From the NCBI RefSeq assembly GCF_013488225.1, contig NZ_CP041238.1, forward strand, positions 3,755,501-3,819,500: a DNA stretch of 64,000 nucleotides, given 5' to 3'. The position numbers were made by a program, and so were the translations under genes. The stretch is from Sinorhizobium mexicanum (lineage in GTDB: Bacteria > Pseudomonadota > Alphaproteobacteria > Rhizobiales > Rhizobiaceae). The notes beneath the pieces are model-generated. The model worked only from the letters and a program-made list of their open reading frames with translations, searched no databases and was not told the origin of the DNA. This document shows positions 21,723 to 31,127 of this stretch, piece after piece (positions within the stretch are counted from its first letter, which is position 1; each line of letters opens with the position of its first letter).

Positions 21723-22604
21723 TTGACATTTGCTGCCATGACTGCGGACGTCTCCGCCATTAACGAGGCGCACCGCCGCCACCAGCGCAGGCCGAAGCTT
21801 GCTGCCATGCTCATCCTCGGCTCCACCCTGCTTCTTGCAGGTTGCCAGACCGACAACTCCGAATCGATGATCCGCGTCGAGCGGGCGCAGGGCTCGGAGG
21901 AAAACATTGCCTCGCTTTCGAACGTCATCGCCTCCAATCCGAGCGACCCGGAAGGGTACAATGTGCGCGGCTCGGCCTATGGCCGTGCCGGCGAGTTCCG
22001 TCGCTCGCTCGCCGATTTCGACAAGGCGATCGAGCTCAACCCGCGCTTCTACCAGGCCTATGCCAACCGCGCGCTCGTCCAGCGCAACATGGGCAACCAG
22101 CAGGCGGCGGTCTCCGACTACAATACGGCGCTGCAGCTTAACCCGAACTATGATGTCGCCTATATCGGCCGCGGCAACCTCTACCGGCAGGCCGGACAGC
22201 TCGACGCCGCCTTCAACGACTTCAACAAAGCGATCCAGCTCGACACGACCGACCCCCGCGCCTACCACAATCGCGGCTTGATCTATCAGGCGCGCAACCA
22301 GCATGGGCAGGCGATTGAGGATTTCTCGACGGCGATTTCGCTCTCGCCAAGCTCGCCGGAACCCTATAACGGCCGCGGCATTTCCTATGTCGCACAGGGG
22401 GACGACGACAATGCCTTTTCCGATTTCAACACCGCCATCAACCTGAACGGCAAGGTCGCGGAGTCCTGGGCAAACCAGGCCCTGATCTACGAGCGCCGCG
22501 GCGACAAGGCAAAGGCGTCGAAGTCCTATTCGCATGCGCTTTCGCTCGATCCCAAATACGAGCCGGCCCGGGCGGGGCTCGCCCGTGTGAAATCGATGTC
22601 CTGA
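21723..22604 (+). CDS. TPR-repeat lipoprotein
   Basis: This 293-aa protein has a lipoprotein signal (LGSTLLLAGC, lipobox Cys near residue 41). About six tetratricopeptide repeats follow from residue 60 to the end, each with the A/G-Y-x-N-R-G-x-Y...A-x-x-D-F-x-x-A-I-x-L-x-P pattern. It resembles NlpI-type outer-membrane adaptor proteins. The frame starts at TTG 21723 with GAGGGA 6 bases upstream; ATG 21738 is an alternative without a well-placed SD. It stands alone between two terminators. A scaffold role is inferred from the repeats only. Confidence 0.85.
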   Translation: MTFAAMTADVSAINEAHRRHQRRPKLAAMLILGSTLLLAGCQTDNSESMIRVERAQGSEENIASLSNVIASNPSDPEGYNVRGSAYGRAGEFRRSLADFDKAIELNPRFYQAYANRALVQRNMGNQQAAVSDYNTALQLNPNYDVAYIGRGNLYRQAGQLDAAFNDFNKAIQLDTTDPRAYHNRGLIYQARNQHGQAIEDFSTAISLSPSSPEPYNGRGISYVAQGDDDNAFSDFNTAINLNGKVAESWANQALIYERRGDKAKASKSYSHALSLDPKYEPARAGLARVKSMS

Positions 22605-22627
22605 TCGGAATTTTCCCGATATTTCGA

Positions 22628-22659
22628 CGCCCGCGACACTCTCGCGGGCGTTTTTTTTT
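22628..22659 (+). terminator. Rho-independent terminator after TPR lipoprotein
   Basis: A perfect 9-bp stem CGCCCGCGA/TCGCGGGCG with a 5-nt loop is followed by nine T residues. Confidence 0.92.
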
Positions 22660-22692
22660 GCTCGCTCGGGCGCGGCCGCCAAATGCCCGATA

Positions 22693-22796
22693 CTGCATGT
22701 TTCCTTAAATCCTAACCGATTTAAGGATAAAAACATGCAGCACTTCAAAGTGCTACAGCGTCTTTTGCGCGCCCGACAAGACACGCGGCGCTGCAG
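22693..22796 (+). repeat. RIME-like two-palindrome repeat, copy 1
   Basis: The first palindrome is AT-rich (CTGCATGTTTCCTTAAAT...ATTTAAGGATAAAAACATGCAG). The second is GC-rich (CAGCGTCTTTTGCGCGCCC...GCGGCGCTGCAG). A short CACTTCAAAGTGCTA linker joins them. It fills the gap before the DUF992 gene and has the organisation I recall for RIME1 of S. meliloti. Confidence 0.75.
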
Positions 22797-22855
22797 TGGA
22801 ACCTTCACGGTCTCGAAGCCGTTTGACCAATGGCTTCAATAACGGAGACTGAGCC

Positions 22856-23335
22856 ATGATCAAGCAAACCTTCATCGCAGCGGCCGCCCTTGCTGCCCTT
22901 TCGGGCGCTGCACCCGCTGCTGCGCAAAGCTATGTCACGCTCGGCCGCCTTACCTGCGGCTCGGAAGGCGGCACAGGTCTCATCATCACTTCGACGAAGA
23001 ACCTGATGTGCACCTACACGCCGGCCAACGGCGCACCGACGGCTGTCTATGCGGGCATGATCAAAAAGTTCGGCCTTGATGTCGGCACGACCGGTAAGAG
23101 CGTGATGGTTTGGGATGTGCTGGCCAAGACCGGCACACCGATAACCGCACACGCCCTCGCCGGCGAGTATTACGGCCTCGGGGCCGATGCGAGCTTTGCG
23201 GTCGGCGGCGGTGCCAAGGTGATCGCCGGCGGCACCAACAAGGCCTTCATGCTGCAGCCGGTGAATGTCCAGGTCCAGGAAGGGCTGAACATTGCCGTCG
23301 GCGTCGACCAATTGACCTTGGCGCCTGCAGGCTGA
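22856..23335 (+). CDS. DUF992 family secreted protein
   Basis: This 159-aa protein has a clear Sec signal peptide (MIKQTFIAAAALAALSGAAP, cleavage near AAAQS at residue 24). The mature part is small and Gly-rich with two Cys residues (LTCGSEGG and LMCTY) about 20 residues apart that could form a disulfide. The pattern matches DUF992, a Rhizobiales-rich family of unknown function. The ATG at 22856 follows GGAGACTGAGCC. It has its own terminator and appears monocistronic. Confidence 0.8.
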   Translation: MIKQTFIAAAALAALSGAAPAAAQSYVTLGRLTCGSEGGTGLIITSTKNLMCTYTPANGAPTAVYAGMIKKFGLDVGTTGKSVMVWDVLAKTGTPITAHALAGEYYGLGADASFAVGGGAKVIAGGTNKAFMLQPVNVQVQEGLNIAVGVDQLTLAPAG

Positions 23336-23376
23336 TCATCACGCCGGAAAACCGCGATATGGCGGAAAGGACGTTC

Positions 23377-23404
23377 GGGCCCCGGTCGAGACCGGGGCCC
23401 TTGT
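23377..23404 (+). terminator. Hairpin terminator after the DUF992 gene
   Basis: A perfect 10-bp stem GGGCCCCGGT/ACCGGGGCCC with a 4-nt loop is followed by TTGTCGTT. The U-tract is short but the stem is very stable. Confidence 0.7.
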
Positions 23405-23545
23405 CGTTCCGCACATTCGAGCTCGCGAGCCGGTTGGACAACGCGAACTGCAACTGGTCGAACGACCAAATGTCGAATAGCTTATGGCATCGGAAATTTG
23501 CCCCGCAGGTGGCAGCAAGAAGCAGGCGTTGTCTCGGCAGGAAGA

Positions 23546-24769
23546 ATGATGAACGACCAGCAGATCCGCGAACTGGTGCAGTGGACGTCCGAGCAGGGTA
23601 TCCGGGGGAGCGAGGAACCCGAGCTGCTCGCCGGCTTCTGCGAAAGGTGCCAACAGGCCGGACTCCCGATCAAGCGCGCGCTCGGCCTGATCGACACGCT
23701 TCATCCTGAAATCGAAGGCCGCTCCTTTACCTGGGACAGCGAAAGCGGTGACGCCCCTGAGGTCACTCCCTATGGATCGACCGCCACCGGCGAGATGCAG
23801 GCGAGCTGGCACCGCTCGATCTTTTATCACATGCTCGTGGAACACCAGGCCGAGCGGCGCACCCGGCTCGCTGCGGAAGCGTCCGTTCCCTACAATTTCC
23901 TCGATACGCTGAAGGCGGACGGCTACACCGACTGCATCAGCATGATCCATTATTTTACCGACCAGGGCCGCGTCGGCGAGATGGACTGTTTTTATTCCTA
24001 TTGGACGACGAAGAAGCCGGACGGCTTCAGCGAGGATGAGGTCGACGCGTTGAGAGTGCTGCTGCCGACGCTCGCGCTCGCCGTCAAGGCAGCCTCGTGC
24101 GTGCGCATCATCAGCACGCTTGCCGATGTCTATCTCGGTCACGATGCCGGCCAGCGGGTTGTCAAAGGCAGCATCGAGCGCGGTGCCGCCGAGAAAATCG
24201 AGACCGTCATGTGGTTTTCCGACCTGCGCAACTATACGCGGATCTCCGAGACGGTCGCGCCGGAGGAGATCATCCCGCTGCTCAACGACTATGCCGGTAC
24301 CGTGATCAGCGCCGTCCACGATCATGGCGGCAGCGTCCTGAAGCTGATCGGCGACGGCGTTCTGGCGATCTTCAACGCCGGCGACCGCGCCAGCGCCTGC
24401 GCCTCGGCTGTTGCCGCCGAGCGGCAGTTGCGGCTGATGTTGAACGAGTTGAACGCAAAGCGGCTCGAGGACGGAAAGCCGACGACCGACGTCTACCTGG
24501 GCCTTCATATCGGCGAAGTCTTTTACGGCAATATCGGCAGCCAGAACCGGCTCGACTTCACGGTCGTCGGTCCGGCGGTCAACGAGGTGAGCCGAATCTC
24601 TTCGATGTGCCGGTCGGTCGAACGGCATGTCATCATGTCCTCGGAATTTGTCGAGGCCTGTCCGCCCATCCTGCGCGCCGATGCCGTTTCGCTCGGCCGC
24701 TTCGCGTTGCGCGGCATCGCCCGGGCAAAGGAGCTGTTTACCTGGGACCCGGAGATTTCCGGCACCTGA
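23546..24769 (+). CDS. Class III adenylate/guanylate cyclase
   Basis: This roughly 407-aa protein has a class III cyclase domain at about residues 215-370 (VMWFSDLRNYTRISE with the metal-binding Asp; LKLIGDGVLAIF with the second Asp; a late NRLDFTVVGPAVNEVSRI block). The N-terminal 200 residues contain no membrane segment and may be a soluble sensor domain I do not recognise. FSDLR in place of FADI is common in rhizobial cyclases. ATG 23546 and ATG 23549 are adjacent after GGCAGGAAGA; a longer start at 23498 lacks an SD. It converges with the LysR gene over a 2-bp gap. Confidence 0.88.
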   Translation: MMNDQQIRELVQWTSEQGIRGSEEPELLAGFCERCQQAGLPIKRALGLIDTLHPEIEGRSFTWDSESGDAPEVTPYGSTATGEMQASWHRSIFYHMLVEHQAERRTRLAAEASVPYNFLDTLKADGYTDCISMIHYFTDQGRVGEMDCFYSYWTTKKPDGFSEDEVDALRVLLPTLALAVKAASCVRIISTLADVYLGHDAGQRVVKGSIERGAAEKIETVMWFSDLRNYTRISETVAPEEIIPLLNDYAGTVISAVHDHGGSVLKLIGDGVLAIFNAGDRASACASAVAAERQLRLMLNELNAKRLEDGKPTTDVYLGLHIGEVFYGNIGSQNRLDFTVVGPAVNEVSRISSMCRSVERHVIMSSEFVEACPPILRADAVSLGRFALRGIARAKELFTWDPEISGT

Positions 24770-24771
24770 TG

Positions 24772-25680
24772 CTACGGTGCCGGATCGGCGGAACGCTTCT
24801 CGGCGAACACCTTGACCAGCCAATCGATGAACACGCGCACGCGCGGAGAAAGCTGCCGGCTGCGCGGATAGAACAGCGAGACGGGCGTCGGCGTCGGCCG
24901 ACAATGCCTCAGCACCTCGACGAGCGCGCCGTTCTGCAGGTCGCCCTCGACGTGGTAGCGGGGCAACTGAATGAGGCCGAGCCCCAGCCGGGCCGCTGCC
25001 ACGAAGCTTTCCGCCGCATTGACGGAGATGGTGGCCGGAAGCGTGGCCGTGCGAACGCCCCTCTCCTCGACAAACTCGAGCGGCAACAGGTTGCCCGTCG
25101 CCGATGAGCGAAACCCGATCATCCTGTGTCCATCGAGATCGTCGACTGCCCTTGGCAACCCGAACCGGGCGATGTAGCCCGGCGATGCACAGGTAATCTC
25201 ATCGAGCATTACGACCCGACGTCCGATCATGTCGCTTGTTTGCGGCTCGCCGACACGCAGCACGCAATCGATGCCCTCGCGGACCAGATCCACCAGCCGA
25301 TCGCCCTCGCTCATATAGAGTTCGATGTCCGGATAGGTTTCGAGAAAGGCCGGTAGGCTGGGGAGAACGAAGTGTCGTGCCAGCGTGCCATGAACATCAA
25401 CTCTGAGAAGCCCCTTCGGCTTCGCCCCGGCGAACGCCCCCTCGGCGTCCTCGATATCGTCCAGAATGGCGATGCAGCGCTGATAGTAGGCTTCGCCGTC
25501 GAGCGTCGGGCTTACATGCCGCGTCGTGCGCTGCAGGAGCCGCACGCCAAGCCGCGCTTCGAGCTGCTTGACCGCGTCGGTGACGGTCGACCGCGGCAGA
25601 CCGAGATCTTCGGAAGCAAGCGTGAAGCTCCTCCGCTCGACGACGCGGGAAAAGACGCGCATGGCGTCCAATCTGTCCAT
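24772..25680 (-). CDS. LysR-family transcriptional regulator
   Basis: This 302-aa LTTR has an N-terminal winged HTH (MDRLDAMRVFSRVVERRSF..., SRSTVTDAVKQLEARLG-type helix at residues 29-45). The C-terminal effector-binding domain includes the family block DCVLRVGE. It is divergent from two short-chain dehydrogenase genes, and the 113-bp intergenic region holds a near-palindrome with T-N11-A character. It therefore most likely controls those dehydrogenases and itself. The effector is unknown. Confidence 0.9.
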   Translation of the reverse strand: MDRLDAMRVFSRVVERRSFTLASEDLGLPRSTVTDAVKQLEARLGVRLLQRTTRHVSPTLDGEAYYQRCIAILDDIEDAEGAFAGAKPKGLLRVDVHGTLARHFVLPSLPAFLETYPDIELYMSEGDRLVDLVREGIDCVLRVGEPQTSDMIGRRVVMLDEITCASPGYIARFGLPRAVDDLDGHRMIGFRSSATGNLLPLEFVEERGVRTATLPATISVNAAESFVAAARLGLGLIQLPRYHVEGDLQNGALVEVLRHCRPTPTPVSLFYPRSRQLSPRVRVFIDWLVKVFAEKRSADPAP

Positions 25681-25706
25681 TGTTCGACCAATCCGGATAG
25701 TGTTGA

Positions 25707-25727
25707 CGGGTAATGCGTGATTATCCG
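25707..25727. promoter_or_regulatory. Candidate LysR operator overlapping a -35 element
   Basis: CGGGTAAT (25707-25714) and ATTATCCG (25720-25727) form an inverted repeat (one mismatch) with a 5-bp centre. TTGACG (25703-25708), a possible -35 for the dehydrogenase genes, overlaps its left arm. Confidence 0.45.
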
Positions 25728-25793
25728 CAATAAGAACCGAGGCATCCTCTCTCTGTCAACGGCGCACAGCGCTTCAATCGAAGGAGAGATGAG

Positions 25794-26534
25794 ATGTCTG
25801 CAAACACCAACCAGATCGCGATCGTCACCGGCGCGTCGCGCGGCATTGGCGCCGCCATCGCCGAACGCCTGGCAAAGGACGGGTTTATCGTCGTCATCAA
25901 CTATTCCGGCGATCCCGAACCCGCCGAGGCGCTGGCACGCGGGATCGAGCAGAGAGGCGGCAAGGCCGTGACCGCCAGGGCGGATGTCAGCAGCGCCGAA
26001 GCCGTCCGCCGGATGTTCGATGCTGCCGAAGCGGCCTTCGGCGGCGTCGACGTCCTCGTCAACAATGCCGGTGTTCTCAAAACCGTGGCGCTGGCCGACA
26101 CGACCGACGAGGAATTCGACCGGCACTTTGCCATCAACGTGAAAGGCACGTTCAACACGATGCGCGAGGCCGCACGGCGGATGCGGGATGGCGGTCGGAT
26201 CGTCAACTTTTCATCGACAACACTGGCGCTGAACATGCCGGGCTATGCCACCTACAACGGCACTAAGGCAGCGGTCGAAGCCTTTACGCATGTTTTCGCC
26301 AAGGAGCTGCGCGGCCGCAGCATTACCGTCAACGCCGTGGCCCCCGGCCCGATCGCGACCGATCTTTTCCTTACCGGCAAGAGCGATGAATTGATCGCAC
26401 AGTTCGCCAAGATGCCGCCGCTCGAACGGCTCGGCCAGCCGGAAGACATCGCCAATGTCGTCGCCTTCCTCGTCGGCCCCGATGCCGGCTGGGTCAACGG
26501 CCAGGTCCTGCGCGCAAACGGCGGCGTCGCCTGA
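25794..26534 (+). CDS. Short-chain dehydrogenase/reductase
   Basis: This 246-aa classical SDR has the Rossmann cofactor motif TGASRGIG (residues 14-21), VNNAG, a catalytic Ser in VNFSST, YNGTKAA (catalytic Tyr and Lys) and a C-terminal LVGPDAGWVNGQVLRANGGVA segment. An acidic residue is not evident after the second beta strand (NYSG), so NADP(H) is plausible. Substrate is unknown. ATG 25794 is preceded by GAAGGAGAGATGAG. It is followed after 45 bp by a second SDR, and both probably answer to the divergent LysR regulator. Confidence 0.9.
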   Translation: MSANTNQIAIVTGASRGIGAAIAERLAKDGFIVVINYSGDPEPAEALARGIEQRGGKAVTARADVSSAEAVRRMFDAAEAAFGGVDVLVNNAGVLKTVALADTTDEEFDRHFAINVKGTFNTMREAARRMRDGGRIVNFSSTTLALNMPGYATYNGTKAAVEAFTHVFAKELRGRSITVNAVAPGPIATDLFLTGKSDELIAQFAKMPPLERLGQPEDIANVVAFLVGPDAGWVNGQVLRANGGVA

Positions 26535-26579
26535 GTGGTCGCCATCCAATCAAATCACGCCAATGGAAGGATCAAGATC

Positions 26580-27482
26580 ATGAACAAGGAAGTTATTGTC
26601 ATCACCGGCGCCTCCAGCGGTTTTGGCGCCCTCACCGCCCGCGCACTCGCAACGGCTGGGCATGTCGTCTACGCCGGCATGCGTGCAACTGAAGGCCGCA
26701 ACGCGCCCCAGGCCGAGGCCGCGAAATTATTCGCCGCTGAAAATGGCGTCGATCTTCGGCCCGTCGAACTCGATGTCATCTCCGGTGCCTCTGTCGAAGC
26801 GGCGATCGCCCGGATCATCGCCGATCAAGGCCGCATCGATGTTGTCGTGCACAATGCCGGCCACATGTCCTTCGGCCCCGCCGAGGCCTTCACGCCGGAA
26901 CAGCTCGCCGAGCTTTACGACGTCAACGTGCTCTCGACGCAGCGCGTGAACCGGGCCGCTCTTCCCCTAATGCGCGAACAGGGCAAGGGTCTGGTGGTAT
27001 GGGTTTCCTCTTCCAGCACTCGGGGTGGCACGCCCCCCTTCCTGGCGCCCTATTTCGCCGCCAAGGCCGCGATGGACGCGCTTGCCGTCTCCTATGCCGC
27101 CGAACTCACCCGTTGGGGCATCGAAACCGCCATCGTCGTGCCGGGCGCCTTCACCAAAGGGACCAACCATTTCGCCCATTCCGGCGCACCAGCCGATGCG
27201 GCCCGCGCCAGCGAATACAGCGAAGGTCCATACAGGGGCGTGCCAGAACAGGCGCTAAAGGGTCTGGCCGCTCTCGAACCGGCCGGCGCCGATGCGGGCG
27301 CCGTCGCCGATGCCATCGTCGATATCGTCAACATGCCCTTCGGAAGCCGCCCGTTCCGCACCCACATCGATCCGTCAGACGATGGCGCGGAACTCGTCAA
27401 CGGCGTCGCCGACCGTGTGCGGGCGGAACTCTACCGGAATATCGGCTTGCAGGATCTGCTGAAGCCGCACGTCATCCGCTGA
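26580..27482 (+). CDS. Short-chain dehydrogenase/reductase
   Basis: This 300-aa SDR has TGASSGFG at residues 8-15, VHNAG in place of NNAG, VWVSSSSTRGG (catalytic Ser) and PYFAAKAAMDAL, where Phe occupies the position of the usual catalytic Tyr before AAK. The alternative alignment puts Tyr one residue earlier (APYFAAK), so YxxxK is satisfied as Y-F-A-A-K. ATG 26580 follows GGAAGGATCAAGATC. The C-terminal 60 residues extend beyond classical SDRs. It is the second gene of the LysR-linked pair. Confidence 0.88.
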   Translation: MNKEVIVITGASSGFGALTARALATAGHVVYAGMRATEGRNAPQAEAAKLFAAENGVDLRPVELDVISGASVEAAIARIIADQGRIDVVVHNAGHMSFGPAEAFTPEQLAELYDVNVLSTQRVNRAALPLMREQGKGLVVWVSSSSTRGGTPPFLAPYFAAKAAMDALAVSYAAELTRWGIETAIVVPGAFTKGTNHFAHSGAPADAARASEYSEGPYRGVPEQALKGLAALEPAGADAGAVADAIVDIVNMPFGSRPFRTHIDPSDDGAELVNGVADRVRAELYRNIGLQDLLKPHVIR

Positions 27483-27543
27483 CCTTCAAGCGTTAGGCTC
27501 GCTTACGGATGGCAGGCGACTTCCCGTCCGAGATGAATAAATG

Positions 27544-27572
27544 AAAATGCCCGCCTCTCGGCGGGCATTTTC
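27544..27572. terminator. Bidirectional terminator between SDR and pntB
   Basis: AAAATGCCCGCC pairs with GGCGGGCATTTT around a short loop, giving a U-tract in both directions. It serves the convergent SDR (+) and pntB (-) genes. Confidence 0.88.
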
Positions 27573-27592
27573 GTCTGAATGGTGCGGATCCG

Positions 27593-28993
27593 TCAGTGGT
27601 TCATCGCCTTGACGATTTCCTCAGTGACCTTCTTAGCGTCGCCCAGAAGCATCATCGTGCCGTCCTTGTAGAACAGCGTGTTGTCGATGCCGGCGTAGCC
27701 GGAGCCGAGCGAGCGCTTGACGAACAGGCAGGTCTTGGCCTTGTCGACGTCGAGGATCGGCATGCCGTAGATCGGCGAGGTCTTGTCGTCGCGCGCCGCC
27801 GGATTGGTGACGTCGTTGGCGCCGATGACATAGGCGACGTCGGCCTGGGCGAACTCCGAGTTGATGTCTTCCAGCTCGAACACCTCGTCATAGGGAACGT
27901 TCGCTTCTGCCAGGAGCACGTTCATGTGCCCCGGCATGCGGCCGGCGACCGGATGAATCGCGTATTTGACGTCGACGCCGGCGGCTTTCAACTGATCGCC
28001 GAGTTCGCGGAGCGCGTGCTGTGCCTGTGCCACCGCCATGCCGTAGCCCGGCACAATGATCACCTTCGAAGCGTTCTGCATCAGGAAGGCGGCATCGTCA
28101 GCCGAGCCCTGCTTGACCGTCCGCTGGACGCCGTCGTCGCCGCCGGCAGCCGCTGTCTCGCCGCCGAAGCCGCCGAGGATCACCGAGATGAACGAGCGGT
28201 TCATGCCCTTGCACATGATGTAGGAGAGGATCGCACCCGACGAGCCAACCAGGGCACCGGTGATGATCAGCGCCAGGTTGCCGAGCGTGAAGCCGATGCC
28301 GGCGGCCGCCCAGCCGGAATAGGAGTTGAGCATCGATACGACGACGGGCATGTCTGCGCCGCCGATCGGGATGATGATCAACACGCCGAATACGAGCGAC
28401 AAGAGAACGATCGCCCAGAAGTCGAAATGACTTTCCGTCAGCGCCAGACCGACGATGAAGAAGATGACGAGCGCGACCAGTGCGAGGTTGATCGCATGGC
28501 GGTAGGGCAAGAGGATCGGTTTGCCCGACATACGGCCGTCGAGCTTCAGGAAGGCGATGATGGAACCGGTGAAGGTGATCGCACCGATCGCGACGCCGAG
28601 CGCCATCTCGACGAGCGCCTGCGCGTGGATCCCGCCGACTTCGCCGATACCGAAGGAGGACGGCGCATAAAGCGCGCCAGCGGCGACCAGCACCGCGGCA
28701 AGACCGACAAGCGAATGGAAGCCGGCGACGAGCTGCGGCATCGCCGTCATCGGGATGCGCTTGGCGATAAAGGCGCCGGCGCCACCGCCGAGTGCAAGCC
28801 CGAGCGCGATCAGCAGGAAGCCGCCGATCGAAGGCATGGCGAGCAAGAGCGTCGTGGCGATGGCGATGCCCATGCCGATCATGCCATAGGCATTGCCCTT
28901 GCGGCTGGTGGTCGGATGCGACAGGCCGCGCAGCGCCATGATGAACAGGACGCCGGAGACGAGGTAGAGGAAGGCTGCGAAATTAGCGTTCAT
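27593..28993 (-). CDS. pntB: NAD(P) transhydrogenase, beta subunit
   Basis: This 466-aa membrane subunit has about nine hydrophobic helices over the first 260 residues. The soluble NADP(H)-binding domain III follows, with IVPGYGMAVAQAQHAL near residue 315 and VIGANDVTNPAARDD near 400. With PntA it couples hydride transfer from NADH to NADP+ to proton entry. It is the last gene of pntAa-pntAb-pntB, with a 9-bp gap from pntAb. All domain landmarks look intact. Confidence 0.96.
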   Translation of the reverse strand: MNANFAAFLYLVSGVLFIMALRGLSHPTTSRKGNAYGMIGMGIAIATTLLLAMPSIGGFLLIALGLALGGGAGAFIAKRIPMTAMPQLVAGFHSLVGLAAVLVAAGALYAPSSFGIGEVGGIHAQALVEMALGVAIGAITFTGSIIAFLKLDGRMSGKPILLPYRHAINLALVALVIFFIVGLALTESHFDFWAIVLLSLVFGVLIIIPIGGADMPVVVSMLNSYSGWAAAGIGFTLGNLALIITGALVGSSGAILSYIMCKGMNRSFISVILGGFGGETAAAGGDDGVQRTVKQGSADDAAFLMQNASKVIIVPGYGMAVAQAQHALRELGDQLKAAGVDVKYAIHPVAGRMPGHMNVLLAEANVPYDEVFELEDINSEFAQADVAYVIGANDVTNPAARDDKTSPIYGMPILDVDKAKTCLFVKRSLGSGYAGIDNTLFYKDGTMMLLGDAKKVTEEIVKAMNH

Positions 28994-29002
28994 CGGCCCG
29001 CC

Positions 29003-29413
29003 TCACTTGTCTTTTTTCTTGTACATGGCGAGCATGCGCTGGGTGACCAGGAAGCCGCCGAAGATGTTGACCGAGGCCAGCACCAGCGCCACGAAGCCGA
29101 AGCTGGTGGCAAGCCCCGAGGCCGAAATCCCGACCGCCAGCAGCGCACCGACGACGATCACCGACGAGATCGCATTGGTCACCGCCATCAGCGGCGTGTG
29201 CAAGGCCGGCGTCACCGACCAGACGACGTAGTAGCCGACGAAGATCGCCAGCACGAAGATTGCCAGGCGGAAGACGAAAGGATCGATCGCACCGCCGGTC
29301 GCACCGTGCGCCACTGCGCCGGCGGCGTCCGGCACGTATTCGGCCGCGGTCCTGACCGCTTCGACCGCCCGATCGAGATCGGCCAATGCCTTGTCGAGAA
29401 GTTCATTCGCCAT
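29003..29413 (-). CDS. pntAb: NAD(P) transhydrogenase, alpha subunit part 2 (membrane)
   Basis: This 136-aa subunit has about four hydrophobic segments ([60 protein letters not shown]). It corresponds to the membrane part of enterobacterial PntA, encoded separately in three-subunit transhydrogenases of alphaproteobacteria. The N-terminal 40 residues are acidic and Ala-rich. Its start overlaps the pntAa stop by 1 bp. Confidence 0.93.
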   Translation of the reverse strand: MANELLDKALADLDRAVEAVRTAAEYVPDAAGAVAHGATGGAIDPFVFRLAIFVLAIFVGYYVVWSVTPALHTPLMAVTNAISSVIVVGALLAVGISASGLATSFGFVALVLASVNIFGGFLVTQRMLAMYKKKDK

Positions 29414-30561
29414 TACTTGTCCCCCTCTTTCGCGCCGCCGAAGGCCGGATGCACCACGGCGCCGCCGTGGGTCAGCGCCGTCGCCTTGACGAGCTCGTCC
29501 TCCATGTTGAGCGCCAGTGCCTTGGTCTCCTTCGAAACCATCGTCTCGAGGAAGGTAACGAGGTTCTTGGCATAAAGCAGCGAGGCGGAAGCGGCGATAC
29601 GGCCCGGCACGTTCAGGTGGCCGACGACCTTGATACCTCCGACCTCGACGACCTTTCCGGCTTCCGCGCCCTCGACGTTACCGCCACGCTCGACGGCAAG
29701 GTCGACGACGACCGAGCCGGGCTTCATCGAATCAAGCATCGCTCGGGTTACGAGGCGCGGGGCCGCACGGCCCGGGATCAGCGCCGTTGTGATGACGATG
29801 TCCTGCTTGGCGATATGCTCGGCAACGAGTGCGGCCTGCTTGACCTGGTAGTCCTTCGACATTTCCTTGGCGTAGCCGCCGGCCGTCTCGGCCGCCTTGA
29901 ACTCCTCGTCCTCGACGGCGATGAACTTGGCCCCGAGCGAGGCGACCTGCTCCTTGGCCGCGGGACGGACGTCCGTGGCCGACACGACTGCGCCGAGGCG
30001 CCGCGCGGTGGCGATCGCCTGCAGTCCGGCGACACCTGCGCCCATGACGAAGACCTTCGCCGCCGGCACGGTGCCGGCCGCCGTCATCATCATCGGCAGC
30101 GCCCGGTCGTATTCGCCGGCCGCATCGATCACCGCCTGGTAGCCGGCGAGGTTAGCCTGGGAAGAAAGCACGTCCATCGACTGCGCCCGGGTGATGCGGG
30201 GCATCAGCTCCATTGCAAAGGCAGTGAGTCCCGCCTCAGCCATCATCGCAATCGCGGTCTCGTTGCCGTAGGGATCCATGATCGCGATGACGATCGCGCC
30301 GGACTTGTAGCCGGCAATTTCGGCGTCGGTCGGTCGCCGCACCTTGAGCACCACGTCGGCGCTCTTGGCATCTGCTGACGAGCCGATGCGGGCGCCAACC
30401 TTCTCGTATTCGGCATCGAGGATGCGCGACCTGAGGCCCGCGCCCGCCTCGACGACCACGTCAAAGCCCAGCGACTTCAGTTTCTTGACGCTTTCGACCG
30501 AACCCGCGACGCGCCCTTCGTGCGCATCCGTTTCCTTCGCGATAAAGACAATCTCGCTCAC
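29413..30561 (-). CDS. pntAa: NAD(P) transhydrogenase, alpha subunit part 1 (NAD-binding)
   Basis: This 382-aa soluble NAD(H)-binding domain I has the alanine dehydrogenase/PntA N-terminal fold ([20 protein letters not shown]) and a Rossmann motif [20 protein letters not shown] near residue 170. [24 protein letters not shown] follows. It is the first gene of the pnt operon. ATG 30561 is preceded by GGGAGGGGACTTGTG. The 238-bp gap upstream holds short GC hairpins but no convincing promoter. Confidence 0.95.
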   Translation of the reverse strand: MSEIVFIAKETDAHEGRVAGSVESVKKLKSLGFDVVVEAGAGLRSRILDAEYEKVGARIGSSADAKSADVVLKVRRPTDAEIAGYKSGAIVIAIMDPYGNETAIAMMAEAGLTAFAMELMPRITRAQSMDVLSSQANLAGYQAVIDAAGEYDRALPMMMTAAGTVPAAKVFVMGAGVAGLQAIATARRLGAVVSATDVRPAAKEQVASLGAKFIAVEDEEFKAAETAGGYAKEMSKDYQVKQAALVAEHIAKQDIVITTALIPGRAAPRLVTRAMLDSMKPGSVVVDLAVERGGNVEGAEAGKVVEVGGIKVVGHLNVPGRIAASASLLYAKNLVTFLETMVSKETKALALNMEDELVKATALTHGGAVVHPAFGGAKEGDK

Positions 30562-30799
30562 AAGTCCCCTCCCGACTCGCAGTCGAGCCTAACCCGGGCC
30601 GCGAGCATCTTGTTCGACTGCTGGAGCGCCCCCATAAGGCGACGGCATCCATGGTGACAGGCACTCCTCCGTCGAAGGCAGGCGTTGCCCGCCGTCGAAA
30701 ATGCTCCTCACGCGGTGAGGTAAAGCCGGATTGCGTCCGACGGCCGAAGGTGGGGCACCCTCCTGCCCCGCATCCAGCAAGAAATGTCAGAGAAACCGG

Positions 30800-31024
30800 T
30801 TAGCGAAGAAGGAGGAAACCGGCCACGTTGAGGATGATCAGCAGCACGAGCGAGCTGAAGAAGCCCATTGTGGTGAAGAAGGCTGCAGCCATCGCAATCA
30901 GCATCGTGGCGCAAAACAGCGTGCCGAATTTCGTCGCGTTCAGGAAGAGGTTGTAGGTCTTCTCATGCTCGGAATAGTCCATCGGAGCGCCCGTTTCGAC
31001 CGGTCCCGAATGATGCTCTGCCAT
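30800..31024 (-). CDS. aa3-type cytochrome c oxidase subunit IV family protein
   Basis: This 74-aa protein starts MAEHHSGPVETGAPMDYSEHEKTY and has two hydrophobic helices, which is the bacterial aa3-oxidase subunit IV pattern. ATG 31024 has GGGAGAA upstream; a longer frame adds 14 residues without an SD. It lies alone upstream of the pnt operon and is not with other cox genes, as is common for this small subunit. Members may also be plain small membrane proteins, so oxidase association is inferred. Confidence 0.75.
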   Translation of the reverse strand: MAEHHSGPVETGAPMDYSEHEKTYNLFLNATKFGTLFCATMLIAMAAAFFTTMGFFSSLVLLIILNVAGFLLLR

Positions 31025-31127
31025 CTTCCAATTCTCCCAGAATGCTGCGGCGCGGCCAGTGGCCACGTCCGCCTTTCAACCTTGATCCACGCACGGAGCC
31101 GCCTGCCAAAGCGGTGAGCAGACAGTC

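Noticed and set aside
27596..29575. 659-codon plus-strand open frame
   Set aside because: It is the mirror of pntB, pntAb and part of pntAa, with extreme Asp/Arg/His composition.
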